DNA of 64,000 bases from Alphaproteobacteria bacterium (GCA_030429495.1 JAUIFH010000002.1:62001-126000); one strand, 5' to 3'. Counted from the first letter of the stretch, positions 8,082 through 17,368 are shown. Notes: generated from the letters alone by a model not told the origin. A program made the numbers and translations.

Positions 8082-9341
8082 TCAGGCCGACTTCCGCGCC
8101 TCGCCAGCGTCATGCACCAGCTTCGGCTTGGGCCGGAAGGCGCTGGCCACGGCATCGACGCCGGCGCGCAGAGGCGAGTCCATGAGGTGCGCATAGCGCT
8201 GCGTGGTCTGCATCTGGCTGTGGCCCAAGAGCTTGCCGATCATCTCGAGCGAGGCGCCGCCGCTGACGAGGAGCGAGGCGAAGGTATGGCGGAGATCGTG
8301 GATGCGCACATCGGGGATCCCGACCACCTTCTGGATCCCCGCCCAGAAGCGGCGGATCTCCTTGACCGGCTGGCCGGGCACATCCCCGGGAAAGAGCAGC
8401 GGAGAGCCGCGTGGCACCAGAAGCTGGCGCTGCCGCACGATCGCCGCCGCCTCGTCCGAGATCGGCAGGCGGTGGACCTTGCGCTGCTTGGTCATGCTGG
8501 CAGGCTTCGACCAGCTGAGATGCTCGAGGTCGAAATGCTCGAACCGCGCCTGGCGCACCTCGCCCACCCGCGCGCCGGTCAGCATGCAGAGCCGGATGAT
8601 GTCCGCCGCGCGGCGATCCTCGGCCGCCTCCAGCGCCTCGGCCAGCCTGCGGATCTCCTCCTGGCTGAGGAAGCGCTCGCGCGGGTTCTCGATCCGGCGG
8701 CGGAACCCGGAGGCCGGGTTGTCCTCGCGCCAGCCCCAGCTGACGGCATAGGTGAACATCTTGCGCAGCACCTCGCCGGTGCGGTTGGCGCGCACCGGGG
8801 TGGGCTTGGCACCCTGCAGCTTCCGCGCCCGGTTGTTTGGCTTCGCCTTCGAGGGTCGAGCCCGGCCGGCCGCCACCTTGTTCAGGAGCTTCTCGACATC
8901 ATAGGGGGTGATTTCCGTCACCAGCCTGTTGCCCCAGTCGGGCGCCACCATTTTCGCCAGCATCGATTTCTGATCCGAGGCGTTCAGCGCAGACAGGTGC
9001 GGCAGGTGCACCTCCGCATAGCGCTCGATCAGGTCCCGGAACCGCGGCGCCTCGCGGCTGGTCTCCTTCTGTCCCAGCGGATCACCGCCGGCGTCGATCT
9101 CGCGCCGGAGCTCCTTGGCCCGCTCCCGCGCCGCCGTCACCGACCATTCCGGCCAGCGCCCGATCGTCATCCGCCGCTGCCGGCCGGCATGGCGGTAATC
9201 GATGGTGAAGGCGCGGTTGCCGGAGCGGTAGACGCAGACCGCGAAGCCCCGCACCTCGCTGTCGAAGATCTGGTAGTCCCGTCCCTCGGCCGGCTCCGAC
9301 TCGCGGACGGATTTCTCGTTCAATCGCAATCTCTTGACCAT
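8082..9341 (-). CDS. Tyrosine recombinase (phage-type integrase)
   Basis: The 419-residue enzyme has the P4-type layout. An N-terminal arm-binding domain (about 1-90, IFDSEVRGFAVCVYRSG) is followed by a SAM-like core-binding domain (about 100-200) and the catalytic domain. Catalytic residues are visible: Arg in LTGARVGEVR, HxxR in HDLRHTFASLL, His in LLGHSQMQTTQ and the Tyr nucleophile in QRYAHLM. ATG at 9341 is preferred to an in-frame GTG at 9350 because AAGGGTGAG sits correctly before it. It should integrate and excise this element. Its target is not proven: no tRNA directly adjoins it, and the nearest tRNA fragment is at 17301-17348. Confidence 0.95.
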   Translation of the reverse strand: MVKRLRLNEKSVRESEPAEGRDYQIFDSEVRGFAVCVYRSGNRAFTIDYRHAGRQRRMTIGRWPEWSVTAARERAKELRREIDAGGDPLGQKETSREAPRFRDLIERYAEVHLPHLSALNASDQKSMLAKMVAPDWGNRLVTEITPYDVEKLLNKVAAGRARPSKAKPNNRARKLQGAKPTPVRANRTGEVLRKMFTYAVSWGWREDNPASGFRRRIENPRERFLSQEEIRRLAEALEAAEDRRAADIIRLCMLTGARVGEVRQARFEHFDLEHLSWSKPASMTKQRKVHRLPISDEAAAIVRQRQLLVPRGSPLLFPGDVPGQPVKEIRRFWAGIQKVVGIPDVRIHDLRHTFASLLVSGGASLEMIGKLLGHSQMQTTQRYAHLMDSPLRAGVDAVASAFRPKPKLVHDAGEARKSA

Positions 9342-9730
9342 GCAACTCACCCTTCAGTCGTCATCCCATGAGGCGTGGATTCGCGCCTTTATCAAGCGAT
9401 GCATGACGACAGGGGTGGCGGGGTGGCGCAGGGTGGCGGTGAAAGAGCGGGTGTGTGCCGGTCGGAGGTTCATCTCGGACTGGACGACGGAACGCGACCT
9501 AACGGCGCCGTGGCATTGCGTCCGCAGGATGCGGCAATATCGGCCGTTCTCGGTTCGGGTCTCGAGCGACTGGACCATGGGACGGAACCGCCTTTCGTTG
9601 CATCGGCCTGATCGGCGGGAAAATTGCGGTATGATTCAGCAGCGACTAGATCAATGAACCACTTGGCTGCATTGGGCACGGAGATCTCCGTAACCTCGAT
9701 TTCTTCGGACTCGTTTCGATGTTCACGTTC
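9342..9730. other. Intergenic region between integrase and GntR gene
   Basis: No open frame here has a convincing start, length and family likeness. The only clear structure is the 30-bp repeat at 9411-9440. An attachment site could lie here, but I see no tRNA sequence. Confidence 0.6.
9411..9440. repeat. Right copy of the 30-bp GGGTGGC repeat
   Basis: The segment matches 7051-7080 at 28 of 30 positions, differing only at two central bases, and has the same orientation. It lies 69 bp upstream of the integrase start. Two near-identical copies bracketing the integrase and the 198-residue gene suggest binding sites for an element-encoded protein. Confidence 0.7.
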
Positions 9731-10483
9731 TCAGATCGTCTTTTTTGCAGGATTTTGGAACACCACCATCCTTGGATGGTTAACAGAATGCAAAAACTCC
9801 ATCGGCCGATTGTTAACGTCGAGCGAGACCGCCTGAAACAACAGCACGGAGGTATCGCGCCCAAGTTCCAGAAGACTCGCTTCCTGGGGGCTCGCGGTGG
9901 TCACGCTGATAACGCCCTCGCCGCCGTGCATGCGGATGCCGTATCGCTGCTCCAGGAGGTCGTAGAAGGACCGCTGGCCCAGAAGGTCGTCGGCGACGAG
10001 GCCGGGCACACGGGTATCGGCCATGTGGGTGGTCTCGATGCAGAAAGGTTGACCGTTCACGGTGCGTAGGCGACGCATGACGATGACCGGGTCGCCAGTC
10101 TTGATCCCGAGCCGTTCTGCAACCCTTGCGTCGGCAGCGTGCCGCTCGAACACCAGGAGCCGGCTTCCCGGCTCGCCACCGCACTGCCTGACGATCTCGG
10201 ATATCCCGTGTGAGAACATGCCCTCGGAGACTGGGCGCTTGATCACCGCGGTGGGCAGGAACGTGCCGGCTGTGCCCCGGCGCTCGAGGACTCCCCTGTC
10301 GACGAGGTGGCCGATGGCCTTTCGGACCGTCATCCTGCTGATGCCGGTCATCTCTGACAGCTCGCGCTCCGATGGGATCCGGTCACCGGCCCGGTATCCG
10401 GGGCCCTTTACGAGGTCGAGAATGAATTGTTGTGCCTTCTCGTAAACGAGAGGGACCTCGCTTGCGTTCACTGATTCGTCCAT
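9731..10483 (-). CDS. GntR/HutC-family regulator with UTRA domain
   Basis: The 250-residue protein has an N-terminal winged helix (about 12-80, RELSEMTGISRMTVRKAI) and a C-terminal UTRA effector domain (about 90-240, with VIVMRRLRTVNGQPFCIETT and DLLGQRSFYDLLEQRYG). HutC-subfamily members sense sugar phosphates or related catabolites. The start at 10483 is preceded by GGAGAGGACG. The gene is divergent from the fructosamine operon at 10766, and a candidate operator lies over that operon's promoter. It is therefore probably the local repressor, relieved by a phosphorylated fructosamine (compare FrlR). The effector identity is inference. Confidence 0.9.
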   Translation of the reverse strand: MDESVNASEVPLVYEKAQQFILDLVKGPGYRAGDRIPSERELSEMTGISRMTVRKAIGHLVDRGVLERRGTAGTFLPTAVIKRPVSEGMFSHGISEIVRQCGGEPGSRLLVFERHAADARVAERLGIKTGDPVIVMRRLRTVNGQPFCIETTHMADTRVPGLVADDLLGQRSFYDLLEQRYGIRMHGGEGVISVTTASPQEASLLELGRDTSVLLFQAVSLDVNNRPMEFLHSVNHPRMVVFQNPAKKTI

Positions 10484-10700
10484 CGTCCTCTCCGCTCATG
10501 CTGCGGCTGCATGATGCTTGGTCTAGTAGTTAGTCGATGAGTATCGGCAAGCGCTAATCCCGAATCCAAAGGGATTCCGACACTCGGATCATCAAATTGG
10601 TGCCGTATACCAGATTGCATGTCAAGTTTGCGATTTTCGCAACATTTTATGCTGCAACTGCAAAGGATTCAGCCAATTCTTGCTGACTTTCGAAAAAGTA

Positions 10701-10738
10701 TTGACACTAGGTAGATATACCAAGACATCTATTGGTAT
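10701..10738 (+). promoter_or_regulatory. Promoter and operator of the fructosamine operon
   Basis: A consensus -35 box TTGACA lies at 10701-10706. The -10 region is weak and lies around 10724-10732. A perfect 7-bp inverted repeat, ATACCAA...TTGGTAT with an 8-bp spacer, covers 10717-10738 and so overlaps the -10 region. A related half-site (TATACCAG) occurs near 10607. Placement fits repression by the divergent GntR protein. Confidence 0.62.
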
Positions 10739-10765
10739 GTTAATCATGCACCGATAGGAGAAGAG

Positions 10766-11779
10766 ATGGCGACCGACGTGGACAGGCAGGCGATCGTGGC
10801 CGGGCTCGAGCAGTCGACGAAGACGATGAAGGAAGCGGCCAAGTTCGGACGCGAAATTGCGGACAAGGTCGACCGGGTCTATCTGGTGGGATGTGGCGCG
10901 CCGAACCGCATCATGCTCGGGCTGGAGTATTGGCTTCAGCACTACAGCCCATCGATCGAGGTGCGGCGCTACTTCCCGGCGGAATTCATGGCGCAGGACC
11001 CCGCGCGGTTCGACGAGAAGACATTCGTCCTCCTCGGATCCAAATCCGGGACCACGCCGGAGACGGTCGCAGCCGCGGAATTCGTGAAGAATCGTCCCTG
11101 CATCACTGCGGGCGTCACTCAGACGGAGGACCTGCCGCTCGCCAAGGCGGTTCACCATCCCTTTCTGATGGGCGAGACCGAACAATCGCACACCGGCATG
11201 TTCATGGTCATGCAGGCGCTGATCGGCGGCCTGATGGCTGCTAAGGATGGTTGGAAGCTCCAAGATAAGCTGATGTCGTCTTTGGCCGCCCTTCCCGACG
11301 CAATGGTCGAGACTCAGCTTGCCACGGAGAAACGTGCGGCCGAGGATGCGCGGTTACTGAAGGACGACCGCAATCTTTACCACGTGGCCTCCGGCCCGAT
11401 GTTCAACACCGCCTACGTGATTGGTGTCTGCATTCTGATGGAAATGCAGTGGATGCATTCCTACCCGATTGAGGCAGCCGAGTTCTTCCATGGCCCGTTC
11501 GAGATCCTCGACGAGACGACGCCCTTCGTGCTGATGCTCGGTGAAGATCCGTCGCGGCCGCTGATGGAGCGCGTGGTGCGGTTCGCCAAGAAATATACCG
11601 AGCGCCTCTTTATCTACGACTCGAAGGACTATCCGATGACCGGGATCGACCCCGATATTCGACCGATCATTGCACCCTATATTGTTGAGGCAGCGCTTTA
11701 TCGCATCTGCGTCCGGCTCGCTGTCTGGCACAACCAGCCGCTTTCGACCCGCCGCTACATGTGGAAGACGGAATACTGA
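10766..11779 (+). CDS. frlB: FrlB-like SIS-domain fructosamine-6-phosphate deglycase
   Basis: The 337-residue protein contains two SIS domains (about 30-170 and 195-325). Recognisable parts are YLVGCGAPNRI, LLGSKSGTTPET (phosphosugar loop), SYPIEAAEFFHGPFEIL and a C-terminal RRYMWKTEY. These match the FrlB/AgaS-like branch rather than glucosamine-6-phosphate synthase, since the glutaminase domain is missing. FrlB cleaves fructoselysine-6-phosphate to lysine and glucose-6-phosphate. The ribosome site is AGGAGAAGAG. An adjoining FrlD-like kinase at 11783 strongly supports the assignment. The true amino-acid partner of the substrate is not known. Confidence 0.85.
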   Translation: MATDVDRQAIVAGLEQSTKTMKEAAKFGREIADKVDRVYLVGCGAPNRIMLGLEYWLQHYSPSIEVRRYFPAEFMAQDPARFDEKTFVLLGSKSGTTPETVAAAEFVKNRPCITAGVTQTEDLPLAKAVHHPFLMGETEQSHTGMFMVMQALIGGLMAAKDGWKLQDKLMSSLAALPDAMVETQLATEKRAAEDARLLKDDRNLYHVASGPMFNTAYVIGVCILMEMQWMHSYPIEAAEFFHGPFEILDETTPFVLMLGEDPSRPLMERVVRFAKKYTERLFIYDSKDYPMTGIDPDIRPIIAPYIVEAALYRICVRLAVWHNQPLSTRRYMWKTEY

Positions 11780-11782
11780 GGG

Positions 11783-12658
11783 ATGGCGCGGATTCTCGGC
11801 ATCGGTGACAACACCGTCGACATCTACGTCGATCAGGGGGTGCAGTTCCCCGGCGGCAACGCAGTAAACGTCGCCGTGCTGATGAGGCGGCTCGGCGCCG
11901 AGGCAGCCTATCTCGGCTGCGTCGGCGACGACTTTCTGGGTGATATCGTTCGGGACGCGCTGGTCGCCGAGGAGGTGGACTGTTCTCACCTGCGGCGCGC
12001 GACGGGCGGCAATTCCTGGTCGCGCATCCGCCACGTTGGCAACGACCGCGTCTTCGATGGCAACCATCCGTCGATGCGGGGCGATTACCGCCTGACCGAC
12101 GCGGATCTTGCATGGATCGCCGGCTTCGGCCTCGCACATTCCAGCGTCTATTCGAAACTCGAGGACGATCTGCCGGCGATCCGGGCGGCAGGACCGGTAC
12201 TGAGCTTTGATTATTCGTCCGAATACGACGACGCATATATTGCCCGGACCGCACCTCACCTCGACATTGCCTTCCTGTCTGCAGCCGAACTCGGCGATGC
12301 CGATTGCTCCACGCTGGCATTGAAGGTCGCGGCGCATGGGCCGAAGCTTGTCGTCATCACGCGCGGCGCGAAAGGCGCACTGGCGCTCGAAGAGGGCGTC
12401 GTGGACACCACGAGGATCGAGCCGGCGAAGGTCGTCGATACTCTCGGCGCCGGCGACGGCTTCATTGCGGGACTCCTGATGGCGCGGCTGACGGGGGCGG
12501 ATCTGCCCGCTCAACTTGCCGCCGGCGCCCGCAATGCCGCGCGCGTCTGCGAGGAGCGCGGGGCCTTCGGCCATGAGACCCCGATACGACCCGGACAACC
12601 GGGACTTCGGCGCCCGGCGACGGATGCCGGCAAAGACAATGACACAGCTATCAACTGA
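11783..12658 (+). CDS. frlD: FrlD-like PfkB-family fructosamine kinase
   Basis: This 291-residue ribokinase-family enzyme begins with ILGIGDNTVDIY, characteristic of fructoselysine 6-kinases, followed by FPGGNAVNVAV. The C-terminal ATP and anion-hole motif is DTLGAGDGFIAG with the catalytic Asp in GAGD (about residue 220). It would phosphorylate a fructosamine at C6 to feed FrlB. The gene starts 3 bp after the frlB stop. The last 35 or so residues are an unusual Pro/Arg-rich tail beyond the kinase fold. A different fructosyl-amino-acid substrate is possible. Confidence 0.85.
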   Translation: MARILGIGDNTVDIYVDQGVQFPGGNAVNVAVLMRRLGAEAAYLGCVGDDFLGDIVRDALVAEEVDCSHLRRATGGNSWSRIRHVGNDRVFDGNHPSMRGDYRLTDADLAWIAGFGLAHSSVYSKLEDDLPAIRAAGPVLSFDYSSEYDDAYIARTAPHLDIAFLSAAELGDADCSTLALKVAAHGPKLVVITRGAKGALALEEGVVDTTRIEPAKVVDTLGAGDGFIAGLLMARLTGADLPAQLAAGARNAARVCEERGAFGHETPIRPGQPGLRRPATDAGKDNDTAIN

Positions 12659-12668
12659 GGAGGATGGA

Positions 12669-13958
12669 ATGCGACACCTGAAACTGACTGGTCTTCTGCT
12701 GGCGACGACGGCAAGCCTTGGCCTTGCCACGTCGGCAATGGCCGAAGTCACGCTGAGCTTCCTGCACAAGTGGCCGGAACCCGAGAACATGGCTTACTTC
12801 GAGCCCGCAGTCGCGGAGTTTGAGGCGGCCAACCCAGACATCAAGATCAAGATGGAAGCCGTCGCGGACGAACCCTACAAGGACAAGATCCGCGTGCTGA
12901 TGGGGTCGAACGAAGTGCCCGACATCTTCTTCTCGTGGTCCGGCGAGTTCGGAAAGAACTTTGCCCGCAACGGCCGCGCGCTCGACATCACGGACGCGGT
13001 CTATGGCAGCGACTGGAAGGAAGCCTTTCCCGAAGCGGCGCTTCAGCCATTCAAGTATCAGGACCGGCTCTACGGCGTGCCGATCAACGTCGACGCGAAG
13101 TTCATGCTCTACAACAAGCAGATCTTCGCGGATAACGGGATCGACGTGCCCCAGACCTACGGCGACTTCTTCGCCGCCTGCCAGACGCTGAAAGAGGCCG
13201 GCTATGAGCCCATCGCGTTCGGCAACCAGTATCCCTGGGCCGCATCGCACTATATCGGTGAACTCAACGCAAAGCTTGTTCCGAACGACGTGCGTCTGGC
13301 GGATTACGAGCTGACGAGCGAACCCGACACGCTCTACACGCATCCGGGTTACGTGCTGGCCCTGGAAGAGTTCAAGAAGCTCAACGACGAGGGGTGTTTC
13401 AACCGGGGCTCCAACGCGCTGACCCATTCCATCGCGCGCGGCAGCTTCGTCGCCGGTCGCAACCCGATGATGTATATGGAACTTGTCGAGTTTACCGAGA
13501 TCGGCCCCGACACGCCCCTTGGCCAGGCCGGCTGGGGGTTCTTCTCCTTGCCGCCGATCGAGGGCGGCGAAGGCGAAGCGGGGCTCCTTACCGGCGCACC
13601 GGACGGGTTCATGCTTTCGGCTGCGACCGAACATCCCGAAGAGGCGATCAAGTTCCTCAAATTCCTGACGTCGCCGGAACAGGCGCAGAAATACGTCGAG
13701 ATCACGGGGATGACGAGTTCGGTCAACGGTTCGGTCACGCCGGATAAGGCGAGCGAGCAGGCGATCGAAGGACTCGAGGCGATCGACGCGGCCACGGGTC
13801 TTGCCCTCTGGCTCGACACCGATATGGATGCACGGTCAACCGAAGTGCTACTGGCCGGGTCGCAGGCGCTCCTGAACGGCACTGACACGCCGGAAGCAAT
13901 CATGGAGCGCGTGCGCGAGACGGCGCTCGCCGTGCAGAAGGAACGTGGCAACAACTGA
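12669..13958 (+). CDS. ABC transporter periplasmic sugar-binding protein
   Basis: The 429-residue protein has a signal peptide (MRHLKLTGLLLATTASLGLATSAMA in outline, cleavage near residue 25). A family 1 solute-binding fold follows, with LSFLHKWPEPENM, YGVPINVDAKFMLYN and GAPDGFMLSA. The ATG at 12669 follows GAGGAGG 4 bases after the kinase gene's stop. It belongs to the CUT1 group that binds oligosaccharides and glycosides. Together with two permeases and an ATPase downstream it should import the fructosamine used by FrlD and FrlB. In E. coli the frl operon uses a single permease instead, so this is a different uptake route. Confidence 0.9.
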   Translation: MRHLKLTGLLLATTASLGLATSAMAEVTLSFLHKWPEPENMAYFEPAVAEFEAANPDIKIKMEAVADEPYKDKIRVLMGSNEVPDIFFSWSGEFGKNFARNGRALDITDAVYGSDWKEAFPEAALQPFKYQDRLYGVPINVDAKFMLYNKQIFADNGIDVPQTYGDFFAACQTLKEAGYEPIAFGNQYPWAASHYIGELNAKLVPNDVRLADYELTSEPDTLYTHPGYVLALEEFKKLNDEGCFNRGSNALTHSIARGSFVAGRNPMMYMELVEFTEIGPDTPLGQAGWGFFSLPPIEGGEGEAGLLTGAPDGFMLSAATEHPEEAIKFLKFLTSPEQAQKYVEITGMTSSVNGSVTPDKASEQAIEGLEAIDAATGLALWLDTDMDARSTEVLLAGSQALLNGTDTPEAIMERVRETALAVQKERGNN

Positions 13959-13984
13959 GCCGCGGGCCAAGGGAGGGAAACAGG

Positions 13985-14866
13985 ATGAAAGCTCAGACGA
14001 TGAGGCGGATCGCTCCCTATCTGTTCCTGTTTCCCTCGCTTCTCCTTCTGATCTCCTTCGTCTACGCGCCGGCACTGGAGAACATGGTCTACAGCCTTTT
14101 CTCCTGGAGCTCGGTTCGCATCGAATCCCGCTTCGTTGGGCTCGACAATTATCGCGAACTCTTTGCCAGCCAGATCTTCTGGCGCGCACTCGTCAACAAT
14201 GCTCTTTACGCGGTCATTTCGATTGTCTTTCAGGTATTCTTCGCGCTGGTGATCGCGGCCGTTCTCGTCGCCGGCGTCTTTGGACCGCTATTGCGGAACT
14301 TCTTTCGAACCGCGTTCTTCCTGCCCTCGATCCTGCCGGTCACTGTCGTGGGTCTTCTGTGGCAACTCATATACCAACCGACGATCGGCCTGATCGACCA
14401 ATTGCTGTTCGCCACAGGGCTTCAGAGCCTGTCGCACGTTTGGCTCGGAGAGGAGGCGACCGTGATGATGTCCGTCATCATGGTGTCACAATGGCAGTGG
14501 ACTGGCTACATGATCGTCCTCTTCATGGTCGCGATACAAGCCATCCCGAGCGACCTCTACGAGGCGCTCAGGATGGAGGGTGCTAGCCGCATCCAGCAGT
14601 TCTTCTACATAACAGTGCCGGGCGTACGCGAATCCACGCTGATCCTGGCAATCATCACGATCTTCGGTGCGTTCAAGGTCTTCGACATCATCTGGGTGAT
14701 GACCGCAGGCGGACCGAACAACGCCTCGGAAGTTCTCGGCACCCACATGTATCGCTCGGCGTTTCGCAATGACGTCTCCGGCTATGCCGCAGCCGTCGCC
14801 ACGGTCATTTTCTTCATCACTCTGGCGGTGGGCGCCGTCCAGATCAGGTTGCAGCGGCAGGACTGA
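13985..14866 (+). CDS. ABC sugar transporter permease (MalF-like)
   Basis: The 293-residue integral membrane protein has six predicted transmembrane segments. The EAA loop that docks with the ATPase is visible as YEALRMEGASRIQQFFYITVPG (about residues 188-210). It is typical of CUT1 permease 1 in length and topology. The gene starts 26 bp after the binding-protein gene, behind GGGAGGG. It works as a heterodimer with the next gene's product. Confidence 0.92.
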   Translation: MKAQTMRRIAPYLFLFPSLLLLISFVYAPALENMVYSLFSWSSVRIESRFVGLDNYRELFASQIFWRALVNNALYAVISIVFQVFFALVIAAVLVAGVFGPLLRNFFRTAFFLPSILPVTVVGLLWQLIYQPTIGLIDQLLFATGLQSLSHVWLGEEATVMMSVIMVSQWQWTGYMIVLFMVAIQAIPSDLYEALRMEGASRIQQFFYITVPGVRESTLILAIITIFGAFKVFDIIWVMTAGGPNNASEVLGTHMYRSAFRNDVSGYAAAVATVIFFITLAVGAVQIRLQRQD

Positions 14867-14869
14867 GTG

Positions 14870-15718
14870 ATGGACAAGCTCTCGCGTCAGACGGAAACTG
14901 GATCGGAGCGCGCCGCGCGCTATGGCACGCTTTCCCTGTTCTGGATCTTCGCCCTCGTTTCGATCTATCCGATGATCTGGCTGACGCTCTCATCGTTTAA
15001 GTCCTCGTCGGAGATGTTCGGGAACAGCTGGGCACTGCCGCAGCGATGGCGATGGGAGAACTACGTTGCCGCGTGGGACTACGGCGTATCGCAATACCTG
15101 ATCTCGAGCGTTATCGTCACCGTCGCTTCGACCGCGATTATCGTGATCCTGGCTTCTGCAGCAGCCTATGCACTCGTCGCGTTGAAGCTTCGGGGCCGGG
15201 CATTTCTCTACATGGCCATCTTGGGCGGATCGATCCTGCCGCCGGAAGTGAGCCTTCTGCCGCTCTTCCGCACTGTGACTGCGCTTGGCATCTACAACAC
15301 CTATTGGGCGCTGATCGTGCCCTACGTCGCCTTCGGCCTGCCGTTTACGACCTTCCTGATCCGCGCCTACATGGTGAAGATACCTCTGGAACTGGCTGAG
15401 GCGGCAGAAATGGATGGGGCGGGGCCGTTCTGGACGTTCTGGAACGTGTATCTGCCGCTTTCGCGACCGATCCTTGCTTCGGCAGCGCTGATTTCGGCCA
15501 TGAGGGTGTGGAACGAGTTCATCTTTGCCCTAACGTTCGTCGAAAGCGAGAGCGTGAAGACGATTACCATCGGAATGATGAGCTTCGCCAATGCGCTCAG
15601 GGGCGACTGGGCGGTGATGATGGCCGGGATGGTGATTTCGGTCTTGCCGATCTTTGTTGTCTTCCTTGTCCTGCAGCGGCAGTTCATCGGGGGGCTCACC
15701 CAAGGTGCGGTGAAGTGA
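14870..15718 (+). CDS. ABC sugar transporter permease (MalG-like)
   Basis: The 282-residue protein has six predicted transmembrane segments and an EAA loop (ELAEAAEMDGAGPFWTFWNV region, about residues 175-195). Length and order match CUT1 permease 2. The ATG at 14870 is 3 bp after the upstream stop; an in-frame GTG at 14867 is a possible alternative. It forms the membrane channel with the 13985-14866 product. Confidence 0.92.
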   Translation: MDKLSRQTETGSERAARYGTLSLFWIFALVSIYPMIWLTLSSFKSSSEMFGNSWALPQRWRWENYVAAWDYGVSQYLISSVIVTVASTAIIVILASAAAYALVALKLRGRAFLYMAILGGSILPPEVSLLPLFRTVTALGIYNTYWALIVPYVAFGLPFTTFLIRAYMVKIPLELAEAAEMDGAGPFWTFWNVYLPLSRPILASAALISAMRVWNEFIFALTFVESESVKTITIGMMSFANALRGDWAVMMAGMVISVLPIFVVFLVLQRQFIGGLTQGAVK

Positions 15719-15734
15719 TGAATGGAGGCACGGG

Positions 15735-16784
15735 ATGAGTGAACTCAGGCTGCAGAGGGCAACCAAGCGCTTCGGCAATCTGACCGTCATCGAAAAGTTG
15801 GACCTTGAGGTCCACGACAGGGAGTTCGTCGTTCTGGTCGGTCCTTCCGGCTGCGGGAAATCTACGCTCTTGCGCATGATTGCCGGGCTGGAGGACATCA
15901 CCGATGGCGATCTCATCATCGACGGCCAGCGCATGAACGAGATCCCGGCCGCGCGTCGCGGTCTCGCAATGGTGTTCCAGTCCTACGCGCTCTATCCGCA
16001 TATGACGGTTGCACAGAACATGTCGGTGGGACTGCGTATCGCGGGCGAAAACAAGGCGACTATCCAAAACAAGGTAGCGGAAGCTGCGCGCATCCTGCAG
16101 CTCGAGCCGATGCTTGATCGCAAACCCAAGGCGCTCTCCGGCGGCCAGCGGCAGCGTGTTGCGATTGGCCGTGCAATCGTGCGTAATCCGCGGATATTTC
16201 TCTTCGACGAGCCCTTGTCGAACCTGGACGCCGCGCTGCGGCTTCAGATGCGCCTCGAACTCTCGAAGCTTCACGATGAACTCGCCGCGACGATGATCTA
16301 CGTAACCCACGACCAGGTGGAGGCGATGACGCTCGCCGACCGCATCGTGGTCATGAATGCCGGGAGGATCGAACAGATTGGCACGCCGGAGGAGCTCTAC
16401 CAAAGGCCGGCGAACCTTTTCGTGGCGGGGTTTATTGGCAGCCCGAAGATGAACCTTGTCGAGGCGCACTCGGACGGGAATGTTATCGATTCCGCCATAG
16501 GCCGATACCCAATTCGGGTTGCCGAAGGTCCGGTGACGCTCGGCGTGCGCCCCGAGGTAATACGGATTGGCTGCCAAGATTGCTCAACGACGCATTCCGG
16601 GCATGTGCAGGTCGTGGAGCGGCTAGGCGCAAACAGCTTCGCATATTTGGACGTCGGGGATCGCACGTTGCTGACAGTCGAACTGCCGGGAATGACCTCG
16701 ATCAAGGCTGGGGAAGACCTCCAAATCTCGATTCCGGCGGACAAAGTTCTGGTCTTCGGGGGCAACGGAGAGAGACTCCGCTAA
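15735..16784 (+). CDS. ABC sugar transporter ATP-binding protein (UgpC/MsmX-like)
   Basis: The 349-residue ATPase contains Walker A GPSGCGKSTLLRM (about 36-48), a Q-loop (VFQSYALYPHM), signature SGGQRQRV, Walker B IFLFDEPLSNLD and an H-loop (YVTHDQVEAM). A C-terminal TOBE/MalK-type domain begins near residue 240 and contains VTLGVRPEVIR. The gene starts 16 bp after the second permease, with GGAGGCACGGG before it, and closes the operon. It powers uptake through the MalF/MalG-like pair. Confidence 0.95.
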   Translation: MSELRLQRATKRFGNLTVIEKLDLEVHDREFVVLVGPSGCGKSTLLRMIAGLEDITDGDLIIDGQRMNEIPAARRGLAMVFQSYALYPHMTVAQNMSVGLRIAGENKATIQNKVAEAARILQLEPMLDRKPKALSGGQRQRVAIGRAIVRNPRIFLFDEPLSNLDAALRLQMRLELSKLHDELAATMIYVTHDQVEAMTLADRIVVMNAGRIEQIGTPEELYQRPANLFVAGFIGSPKMNLVEAHSDGNVIDSAIGRYPIRVAEGPVTLGVRPEVIRIGCQDCSTTHSGHVQVVERLGANSFAYLDVGDRTLLTVELPGMTSIKAGEDLQISIPADKVLVFGGNGERLR

Positions 16785-16786
16785 GC

Positions 16787-16818
16787 CTGTTCCGTGCGCT
16801 ATACACGTGCAGGAACAG
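16787..16818 (+). terminator. Stem-loop after the fructosamine operon
   Basis: CTGTTCC at 16787-16793 pairs with GGAACAG at 16812-16818, three bases after the ATPase stop. There is no T-run, so it may be a 3' end processing or mRNA stability hairpin rather than an intrinsic terminator. Confidence 0.4.
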
Positions 16819-17300
16819 CTCCTGAGTTCGCGAGACTAGGGTTCCGTGGATGCTTTCTTTGTTGTGCGGTAGCCATGCGGCATCTGATCAATATTGCAGC
16901 GGGAGATCGGACGATTCAATCTGGCGCGGTTTTGGATAATGGACCGGTTGTTTCGGCTTGCTAAGGACGATCTGCGCATATCGCGGACGTCGGTGCGAAC
17001 CTTAGCATCAGGCAAGAAGGGCTCGCTCGGATCTTTCGCTGCGCCGGGCTTGAGCTGCCGCCTAAAGGAATGCCGCGACCACAGGCCGACCGTCTACATG
17101 GGACCGGTCTCAATTATGATCCGGCTTGGCTCGGAATCCGCTACATCAACGCCACATCAACCTGCTACTGGGGGTTTCGTGCTGATTTTGCAGGTGAATC
17201 CGCGCGAGTGCGGGCGGGTGTAGGGACGAAAATCGCGCGGGATCAAAGGCTTGTCGCGTAAGTGATTGGTTTTTCTAAATTATTGGAATCTCAAGGCTAT

Positions 17301-17349
<49 letters not shown>

Positions 17350-17368
17350 CGAAATCCGACTCGCAGAT

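Noticed and set aside
16972-17261. Plus-strand frame upstream of the tRNA fragment
   Set aside because: It lacks a start near its beginning and shows no family likeness.
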